The translations under genes were made by a program, and so were the position numbers. Of a stretch of DNA of 64,000 nucleotides, positions 60,205-64,000 are shown piece by piece. The DNA comes from Echinometra lucunter (lineage: Eukaryota; Echinodermata; Echinoidea; Camarodonta; Echinometridae), in NCBI GenBank assembly GCA_029962745.1, contig CM057157.1, forward strand, positions 7,579,433 to 7,643,432, in the 5' to 3' direction. How positions within the stretch are numbered: position 1 is the stretch's first letter; each line of letters begins with the position of its first letter. The notes under the pieces were generated by a model. The model saw only the letters and a program-made list of their open reading frames with translations, did not search any database and was not told where the DNA came from.

Positions 60205-61050
60205 CTAATAGGTTACAAACAGTTCACCTGGGGCATGTGATCTCTGACAGTAGGACATTGAATGTTGGAGCAGCGCAGGGTTTTGTGTTATCTCCCATTC
60301 TGTTCACTCTCTTAACCAGTGATAGTCCAGTATCCCATCTTGCCATATCGTTAAATATGCTGACGACACATGTATAGTGGGATTAATAAGGAATAATGTA
60401 GAAACAGCGTACAGGAAGTGTGTTGATAAGTTTGTAGAATGGTGTCAGCAGACATCACTGATTTTGAACACCCAGAAAACCAAAGAGATGGTATTAGACT
60501 TTCGTAAAACTGGAACAAGGGATCATGAGAGGATTGCCATAGGGGGAGTTGCAATAGAACAGGTGTCAGAGCATAAATACCTGGGAACAACGGTAGATGA
60601 CACTCTGAACTGGGACGAAAATACTAGATAAATTCAGTCAAAGGGAAAACCAACGATTGTACTTCCTTAGGAAACTCAGATCATTTAATGTGGGGAGTCA
60701 AACACTTGCTATCTTTTATCAAAGTGTCATACAGTCTATCATATGTTTCTCTTCAGTTGCATGGTTCAGTGGTTTGACGGGGAAAAATAAGGCTTAGCTA
60801 AAAGAATTGTTTCCCAAGCCAGTAAAATTATTGGAATACCCATGCAGCAGTTAGAAGATACTGTGCAATCAGCTCTCTTGTCTAGGCTTGATATCATAAT
60901 GAATGATGAATCACACCCACTCCATGATGAGGTCACTGTAAACAGATCTGGTAGAATTAGACTTCCAAAGGTGAAGACTGAAAGATACAGACCGTCTTTC
61001 TTGATCACAGCATGTAAAGCTTTCAATAGCAAATTTGACAGATGATTTCT
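60205..61050 (+). mobile_element. Non-LTR reverse transcriptase fragment (CR1/L2-like)
   Basis: Read with frameshifts, it gives LNVGAAQGFVLSPILFTLL, then KYADDTCIVGLI with the catalytic YADD intact, then NTQKTKEMVLDFRKTG and EHKYLGTTVDDTLNWDEN. The last block has LDIIMNDESHPLHDE and GRIRLPKVKTERYRPSFL. The order is that of the palm, thumb and C-terminus of a LINE reverse transcriptase. It begins 29 bases after the last lectin exon and is dead. Confidence 0.85.
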
Positions 61051-62134
61051 GTATACATGCATTTCAGGCATATCATATACATACGCATGTATAATTAGGA
61101 TACTGTTTTTGGTGGCATCTTTTTTTTTCTTTATCATAGTGTGTAATGCTTGCTAGGAAATATAACAGATGGGATAATGTTTTTGTATAACGTGCATCTA
61201 GACATGTCATATCAGTACATAACTTAAATCAAATACTTAAGAGGTATTCAAATTTTTCAGAATTGCCTCCTGTTTTAGGTATTTTCAGAAATTGTCTCTT
61301 GATAGAGTACAGAGTCCAGGGTAGGTTAATGACCAGACCTGAATGGTTATAACAGTTTGCACTTTCTGTGCACATGCATTTTCATGTAAGGTATGATATG
61401 GATAGTCACATTTATTTTAGGCATTTTATGTGCATATTATACCTGCATTGTTATGCTGTATAATTATGTATGCACTGTGAGGGCAATATAGCAAAACCGG
61501 GGGGGGGGGGGGGGGATGGGGGCCAACAACTTGAATTTAAATTTGAATAATTTGAACATAATTATGAGCGCTGTCATATTTTCATTTCCTGCCAGCTCTT
61601 TTTTTTTTCATTATCATACAATAGGGAATTCATGAGGGAGAGTCCAATATGTGTACATATGATACGATATATTATGCCTTTTCTATATACCGTGTACTTT
61701 GTCATAACGTCTTGCATGAGTACTTCTTTTCTCCCTTAATTTCCCCCTCTCCTACCTCTGCTTCGCAGTTTGCTTTTCTCTTTTTTATCATGAGATAATC
61801 CTTATCTTCACCCAGGCTTCTTCACACCAGAGTACCTTCCATGTTGATTCTCATGAGTCGGTCACGTGTTATGTACAGGAGTGTGAATGGGCGTTGGTGG
61901 GTGTGTTTGCTGTGAACTGTATTTGCGTGGTGAGAGGGGTTGAGGTTGTGGGGGTGTGTGAGGGAGCATGTGTGTGTGTGGGTGAGGGTGTGCGTGTGGG
62001 TGTGTGCGTGTATTTTCGGGGGGGGGGGGGGGTGATCGTTGTATGATGTTCGGGGTCTCGACTGGAGAGTGCTCTGGTGTGGAGACGCCTGGGTGGAGCG
62101 GGGCTAATTAACCTAAAAGGATTGCACTCTCCTT
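61051..62134. other. Intergenic spacer
   Basis: G-runs lie at 61499-61515 and 62020-62032, and a GT-rich stretch at about 61880-62020. No exon continuing the lectin gene was found. Confidence 0.45.
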
Positions 62135-62849
62135 TAGACCAATTTCACAACGCAAGAGGGCAGCAGACTGTTCGACACAGTTCGACATACTGCGGTGGGC
62201 GCTCCAAATTTTATAGTACACAAGTCAATAGCGCGTTTTGTACATTCGTTCGATTTTTTTGTCTATTTTGACCAATATATGCAGATTTCTTTTACTTTTT
62301 GCAATGAGAAATTGTCAGGGAAGTTGAGGTCGCAGCTGTGCGGTGCTCGAATGCCACAAGAATTGGAGAAAGTTTCAAAATTGGAAGCTAACCGAGTGCG
62401 AAATTTACTCGCTTTTGAATCATGCAGCCTGTTTGTTTGAGAAGCCTGTAAAAATGTTAACAGAAAGGACTTTGAAGTCAAGAAACATTATCATTATGTA
62501 CTTTGGCGGAAAATTTAATGAGTGAAAACATGACTTTGTAAACAGGGTAAGATTGAGGGCTCCCGTTTACTACGGCTTCTATGCTGCAATCGAACTTATA
62601 CTAACAAAACTAAGTTGAAAAACTATCGAAAGTACAAAAATACATCATACCTTCATCTGTCAGATATGGCCATTGTCTTACCTCATGTACCCATGTATCC
62701 ATGCTTTATTTTATTGATCTAGAATAAAGTAAATGGAACAATATTAGGGCATATCTCATATCTTATATTCATTTTGTACACAGAGCCAATCGCGGTCAGC
62801 GCGCTTGCCCACCGCAGCAAATACAGCAACCGGAGGTTAAATTGGTCTA
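62135..62849 (-). mobile_element. TA-flanked DNA element, copy 2 (715 bp, inverted)
   Basis: This is an inverted, near-identical copy of 52222-53007. The left end here is TAGACCAATTTCAC. The other end is slightly changed (TAAATTGGTCTA). It lacks about 27 bases next to one end (the CTCTATCGGCGGCGCCATTG stretch of copy 1). The open frame at 62263-62481 (minus) corresponds to that of copy 1. Confidence 0.8.
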
Positions 62850-63158
62850 TACTTCTCCTTCTGTCTCTTTAGCTTTTCTCTTTTCTCTTCTCTGTAATCC
62901 TTTCTCTTCTTCATATTCTCGTGTTGTTGTTGTGGTAAGTGGTGGTGCGTCGACAAACTTGTGTCCTGTGCACAAGGCGCTATACAGAGATTCTTCAGGT
63001 CTACTCCAGTAAATTTTTCTCCAATTTCTATGAAATAAAAACTCTGTATATCACTGGTTCTTGATTAATAATAAAGAAAGTGAATTAAGTCCCTAAACTC
63101 ATGGGAATCGTATACTGAGAGAAGTGTGTATTATCAGTAATTAATATGTACACGTAGT

Positions 63159-63790
63159 CTAGACTTTCATTCTCGTGTCTCTAATGTATGTTAGGATATG
63201 ATTATAGTTGTGGGGGCTGTATAGTATATTCTGTGTTGTCATCTGATCATTAGTGTAGTTTAATTTTTGTTGTAGGGAAGACCGTTGTAGCGCATATTTT
63301 GGAAATGTTAAGAGAAAATGGGTCATGTCATTCTGACAAACGTCACAAAGGCCAGTGGGGTGCCTCCCCACCTTGTGCTGATAGTTTGAGTCCTTGTACG
63401 ACTCCAAGTCGCAATCTGTGGAGTTGAACATCTTTGTAACGAGTTGTTTTCCACATTCGGGACTGAAGAGAGACATGAGGAATTACTACTTGAGAAGTAG
63501 ATGGAGCCTCCTTCACCCACAGCTGTTGCCAAGTCCGGATCAGTTCTCGCCTGAGCTCAAACTTGACCTCTGAGACTGTTCTGGGAAGGCAGATATCTGG
63601 TTTGGGTTTGATAGTTACCTGTTTGGCCAAGAAATCAGCCGTGTCATTCCCTTTGATACCACAATGGCTTGGTATCCATTCAAAAGAGACGTTGCATCCC
63701 ATCATATAGAGAGAATTTAGCAAGAGTCTGATATCACAAACAATTTTGTTTGAGGGATTTATGGTGGCCCTGAAGTACGCTCGACAACAG
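63159..63790 (-). mobile_element. LINE fragment: RNase H domain and broken zinc-knuckle
   Basis: On the minus strand the first part reads as an RNase H domain: CDIRLLLNSLYMMGC, then FEWIPSHCGIKGNDTADFLA, where the histidine and last aspartate of the active site are kept. The chain runs on to QLHRLRLGVV. A frameshift near 63390 moves the rest to another frame (GRHPTGLCDVCQND, then THFLLTFPKYALQR). In the zinc-knuckle the last cysteine is phenylalanine. LINEs of the I/R1 group carry such an RNase H. The copy is dead and joins the palindromic array at its 5' side. Confidence 0.8.
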
Positions 63791-63794
63791 GCCA

Positions 63795-64000
63795 TGTGCG
63801 ACGTGAATTTCGCATCCCAGGTCCTGAACTTTGCATCCCAAGTCGTGAAAATCACGACCCGCGACGCGAAATTCATGACCCGTGGCGCAAACTTTGCATC
63901 CCAGTCCTGAATTTCGCACCGCGGGTCGTGAAATTCACGACTTGGGATGCAAAGTTTGCGCCACGGGTCATGAATTTCATGACCTCGGATGCGAAGTTCA
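63795..64000. repeat. GC-rich array of inverted and tandem short repeats at the window edge
   Basis: Two words alternate in both orientations: GGGATGCAAAGTTTGCGCC-like and GTCGTGAAATTCACGAC-like. A perfect 36-base inverted pair lies at 63868-63903 and 63943-63978. The array runs off the window. It is richer in CG than its surroundings. Confidence 0.85.

Overview
This is a eukaryotic, intron-rich window, most likely from an echinoderm and probably a sea urchin. That placement is an inference. It rests on the gene content, on AT-rich introns dotted with the palindrome TACATGTA, and on many short inverted-repeat elements of types I associate with echinoid and other marine invertebrate genomes. 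No bacterial, plasmid or phage features are present.

The window is dominated by one complete gene on the + strand (start codon 3166, stop 45660-45662). I could trace 49 coding exons. All have GT-AG introns, reading phase is kept across all 48 junctions, and the product is 3,599 residues. It is a large lipid transfer protein of the apolipophorin / apolipoprotein B-like type. In order it has a signal peptide, a vitellogenin-type N-terminal lipid-transfer module, a furin site (RQKR, residues 721-724), a very long beta-rich lipid-binding region, an alpha-helical region, a von Willebrand factor D domain with a C8-like cysteine region, and a von Willebrand A-like domain with an altered metal site. 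A TATA box and an inverted CCAAT box lie just upstream. The 3' UTR ends near an AATAAA at 46631.

The introns carry many small non-autonomous DNA transposons and foldback elements. Clear examples are a hAT-type element with an 8-bp target duplication (37304-37492), an element with TATGCCTCCGCC ends (34628-35059), a 550-bp foldback (32041-32588), LINE 3' debris (11225-11580) and a 630-bp trinucleotide microsatellite (44134-44766).

Downstream (46.7-64 kb) is repeat-rich intergenic DNA with one partial gene: three + strand exons (55816-60176) that together encode a C-type lectin domain lacking the usual calcium and sugar motifs. This gene lies between two inverted copies of one 0.7-0.8 kb transposon (52222-53007 and 62135-62849). 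Broken LINEs occur at 1-1290, 48145-48685, 60205-61050 and 63159-63790 (minus strand). The right edge enters a GC-rich array of inverted repeats.

I found no multi-gene system. The most notable items are the intact lipoprotein gene with its unusual C-terminus, the lectin gene held between inverted repeats, and the palindromic array at the right edge.
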